8,215 nt of DNA from Rubritepida sp. (GTDB lineage Bacteria; Pseudomonadota; Alphaproteobacteria; Acetobacterales; Acetobacteraceae), in NCBI GenBank assembly GCA_022843345.1, contig JALHNW010000062.1, positions 1-8,215 of the forward strand, given 5' to 3'. Each line of letters begins with the position of its first letter. The first letter of the stretch is position 1. The position numbers were made by a program, and so were the translations under genes. Below are positions 6,228 through 8,215 of the stretch, in pieces. The notes beneath the pieces were generated by a model that searched no databases, was not told the origin of the DNA, and saw only the letters and a list, made by a program, of their open reading frames with translations.

Positions 6228-6565
6228 CGCAGCACGCGCATGGTCGGCGCCTCCAGGCGTTCGGCGATGGCGCGGCGCACCGCCTCGGGGTCGGCCGCGT
6301 CCATCGCGTGGACATAGAGCGTGCGCTGATCGTCCGAGACGTGCAGCGAGGTGGTGCCCGGGGTCAGCGTGACCATGTCGGCCAGCAGCGTGACGCCGGC
6401 CGCGGAGCGCAGACGCAGCGGCACCGCGACGATGCCGGGACGGACCTCGAGCCGCGGCGAGAGTGTCGCGCGGATGACCGCATAGGCCGAAAGCAGCAGC
6501 TCGCGCAGGAACAGCAGTGCGAGCCACAGCCAGGCGAGCAGGTTCCAAGAGCGTGGCTTGCTCAT
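6224..6565 (-). CDS. mrpE: Mrp Na+/H+ antiporter subunit E (short form)
   Basis: The 113-residue product contains the core of MrpE. A hydrophobic segment (~9-34, LAWLWLALLFLRELLLSAYAV) is followed by the conserved soluble domain with PGIVAVPLRLRS, TLLADMVTLTPGTTSLHVS and the C-terminal TLYVHAMDAADPEAVRRAI. Typical MrpE proteins are about 155-165 residues and carry additional membrane segments before this point, so roughly 45 N-terminal residues are missing here. The ATG at 6565 overlaps the mrpD stop as ATGA, with GGAG 7 bases upstream, so the short form looks genuine rather than misannotated. A start further upstream would run deep into mrpD. The stop overlaps the mrpF start. MrpE is a structural subunit of the antiporter complex in the inner membrane. 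Whether the short form fully supports transport is not visible from sequence. Confidence 0.9.
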   Translation of the reverse strand: MSKPRSWNLLAWLWLALLFLRELLLSAYAVIRATLSPRLEVRPGIVAVPLRLRSAAGVTLLADMVTLTPGTTSLHVSDDQRTLYVHAMDAADPEAVRRAIAERLEAPTMRVLR

Positions 6566-8073
6566 GGCCTGGCTCCGAGGACGGCGGCGATGTAGGCCTC
6601 GCGTCCTGCGAGTTGCTCACCGGCGGCGAGCGCGTAAGCCGCGAAGGGCTCAGCCCAAAGACCGATGGTGAGCGTGACCAGTGCAAGGGCCGCGATGGGC
6701 CCCAGCAGCAGCGCGCGCTCGCGGCCTTCGAGCCGTGGCACGGGTGCGCCTTCCGGCGGTTCCTTCCAGAACGCCTCGAGCCAGATCTTCAACATGGAAT
6801 AGAGCGTCAGCACGCTGGTCGCGAGCGCGATGCCGGCCAGCACATACCAGCCGGCGTCGAAGCCCGACTTCACGACGAACAGCTTCGCCCAGAAACCCGA
6901 GAGCGGCGGCAGCCCGGCCAGGGACAGGGCCGGTATCGCGAACAGGATGCCGAGCCACGGATCACGCCGCCACAACCCGCCGAGCGCGGCCAGCGAGAAG
7001 CTGCCACCCGCGCGCCGGATCGCGCCCGCGACGAGGAACAGGTTCGCCTTCACGATGATGTGGTGAACGACGTAGAGAACCGCGCCGGCGATGGCGAAGG
7101 GTGTCGCGATGGCGATGCCCACGATCATGTAGCCGATCTGGCTAATGATGTGGAACGACAGGATGCGCCGGATGTCCCAGTGTGCCGCCGCGCCCAGCAC
7201 GCCCACCACCATGGTGCCCGCCGCCACCACCCACAGCAGCGGCGCGAGCCATTCCTGCCCGGCCGGGAACACCAGCGTGACAAGGCGCAGGATGGCGTAG
7301 ACGCCGACCTTGGTGAGCAGCCCGGCGAATATCGCGGCGACCGGCGCGATGGCCGTGTGGTAGGCGGCCGGCAGCCAGAAGAACAGCGGGAAGACGGCGG
7401 CCTTGGCGGCGAAGGCTGCCAGCAGCAGGAAACCGACTGCGGCCGCCGCACCCTGGTTCGGCACCTCGGGCATGCGGCGCGCCATGTCGGCCAGGTTCAA
7501 CGTGCCGGTGAGGCCGTAGGCGAGGCCCACGGCGATGAGGAACACCGTGGTCGCCACCAGGTTGAGCACCGCGTATTTCACCGCGGCGTCCAGTTGCTCG
7601 CGCCCGCCGCCCAGCACGAGCAGGCCGAAGGAGGCGATCAGCATCACCTCGAACCAGACGTAGAGGTTGAACAGGTCGCCAGCCAGGAACGCGCCCGTGA
7701 CGCCCAGCACCAAGGCGGCGAGCAGCGGGTGCCACAGCCCCTCCTCGGCGCGCACGCTGTCGTCGGCTTGGGCATAGATGGCGGTCACGGCGTAGATCAG
7801 GGCGGTGATCGCAACCATGGCGGCGGCCAGCAGGTCAGCCACCATCGTGATGCCGAAGGGTGCCGGCCAGTCGCCCATCTGCGAAGCGATCACGCCATGG
7901 GCGAGCACCTCCGCCACCAGCAACGCGGCGGCAACCAGCAGCGCCACGGTTGCGGCAACGGTCACGCCGCGCTGCATCCGCGGCCGGCCGCGCAGGACGG
8001 CCGTCAGCGCGCAGGCGGCAAGCGGGATCAGCATCGGCAGCGCGAGCAGCCAGTCGGCACGGGAGGCCATCAT
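6562..8073 (-). CDS. mrpD: Mrp Na+/H+ antiporter subunit D
   Basis: This 503-residue multispanning protein belongs to the proton-pumping family shared with complex I subunits NuoL/M/N, and is one of the two large ion-conducting subunits of Mrp. About 14 hydrophobic segments are visible. Key charged residues in the membrane are intact: Glu142 in LYVWFEVMLIASFG, Lys224 in FAAKAAVFPLFFWLP, Lys255 (LLTKVGVYA), His337/His338 with Lys342 in VVHHIIVKANLFL, and Lys397 in SGFWAKLF. The length matches MrpD (~490-505). PLFFWLPAAYHTA and AHWDIRRILSFHIISQIGYM are family hallmarks. Two ATGs (8073 and 8070) stand side by side; the first has GAGG 7 bases upstream and overlaps the mrpC stop. The position between mrpC and mrpE is the standard mrp order and separates it from NuoN-like paralogues. 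It is expected to conduct H+ across the inner membrane in exchange for Na+ or K+. Confidence 0.95.
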   Translation of the reverse strand: MMASRADWLLALPMLIPLAACALTAVLRGRPRMQRGVTVAATVALLVAAALLVAEVLAHGVIASQMGDWPAPFGITMVADLLAAAMVAITALIYAVTAIYAQADDSVRAEEGLWHPLLAALVLGVTGAFLAGDLFNLYVWFEVMLIASFGLLVLGGGREQLDAAVKYAVLNLVATTVFLIAVGLAYGLTGTLNLADMARRMPEVPNQGAAAAVGFLLLAAFAAKAAVFPLFFWLPAAYHTAIAPVAAIFAGLLTKVGVYAILRLVTLVFPAGQEWLAPLLWVVAAGTMVVGVLGAAAHWDIRRILSFHIISQIGYMIVGIAIATPFAIAGAVLYVVHHIIVKANLFLVAGAIRRAGGSFSLAALGGLWRRDPWLGILFAIPALSLAGLPPLSGFWAKLFVVKSGFDAGWYVLAGIALATSVLTLYSMLKIWLEAFWKEPPEGAPVPRLEGRERALLLGPIAALALVTLTIGLWAEPFAAYALAAGEQLAGREAYIAAVLGARP

Positions 8074-8215
8074 GGCCGCGCCTCGGCCTCGGCGGCAGCC
8101 CTGCTGTCGGTGCTCGGCAGCGCCTGCGGCTCGGCCCGGCGCAAGGCCTCGGCGTCGAGCGTCGCCTCGCTGCGCCAGGTCGCCCAGGTCAGCACCATCA
8201 CGAAGGCGGTCAGCC
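8070..8215 (-). CDS. mrpC: Mrp Na+/H+ antiporter subunit C, C-terminal fragment (5' end outside window)
   Basis: The minus-strand frame entering at the right edge gives 47 residues before a TGA at 8072-8070. They begin LTAFVMVLTWATWRSEATLD, which matches the end of the last membrane helix of MrpC, a NuoK-like three-helix subunit that ends in a short polar tail. Here the tail is longer than I would expect, rich in Ala and Glu (AEALRRAEPQALPSTDSRAA). The stop overlaps the first ATG of mrpD, as in many mrp operons. Identification rests mostly on position directly before mrpD and on the helix-end pattern, since the diagnostic N-terminal part is outside the window. Confidence 0.75.
   Translation of the reverse strand, partial: LTAFVMVLTWATWRSEATLDAEALRRAEPQALPSTDSRAAAEAEARP

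Noticed and set aside
6228..6686. Upstream extension of the mrpF frame to an ATG at 6686
   Set aside because: The extra residues are out-of-frame readings of mrpE and mrpD. MrpF is normally ~90 residues and starts at the ATGA junction.
7142..7735. 197-codon minus-strand frame inside mrpD
   Set aside because: It is an alternate frame of mrpD with Arg/Gly-rich composition. The mrpD frame carries all family motifs.

Overview
The window comes from a very GC-rich bacterial chromosome, most likely a Gram-negative proteobacterium. An alphaproteobacterium of the Rhodospirillales/Acetobacteraceae type is my guess, based on protein flavour and codon use; no rRNA or tRNA is present to prove it. High GC leaves long open frames antisense to almost every real gene, and these have been discarded.

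Layout. (1) Bases 1-678, plus strand: the 3' end of a gene for a beta-rich protein that resembles prophage tail or fibre proteins. (2) Bases 679-998: a gap with no gene I can support. It holds two GC-rich hairpins and, at its right end, a good intrinsic terminator facing the minus-strand genes. (3) Bases 999-8215, all minus strand: a tightly packed run of eight genes. In transcription order these are mrpC (3' end only), mrpD, mrpE, mrpF, mrpG fused to a universal-stress-protein-like region, a sensor histidine kinase, an NtrC-type sigma54 response regulator, and a CaCA-family Na+/Ca2+ exchanger. The junctions are ATGA-type or short overlaps (mrpC/D, D/E, E/F, F/G and kinase/regulator) or gaps of 24 and 12 bases (mrpG/kinase, regulator/exchanger). 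No promoter or terminator was recognised inside the run. The terminator lies 10 bases after the last stop codon.

How the genes work together. Mrp is a multi-subunit secondary antiporter that expels Na+ (or K+) in exchange for H+. A downstream exchanger that couples Na+ and Ca2+ movement is a natural partner for it. A membrane-anchored kinase and a sigma54-dependent activator sit between the two transporters, so the locus reads as a self-contained cation or pH homeostasis module with its own sensing and transcriptional output. Its most unusual parts are the MrpG-USP-like fusion, the short MrpE, and the placement of the two-component system between two cation antiporters. The upstream promoter and mrpA/mrpB (if present) lie beyond the right edge of the window.
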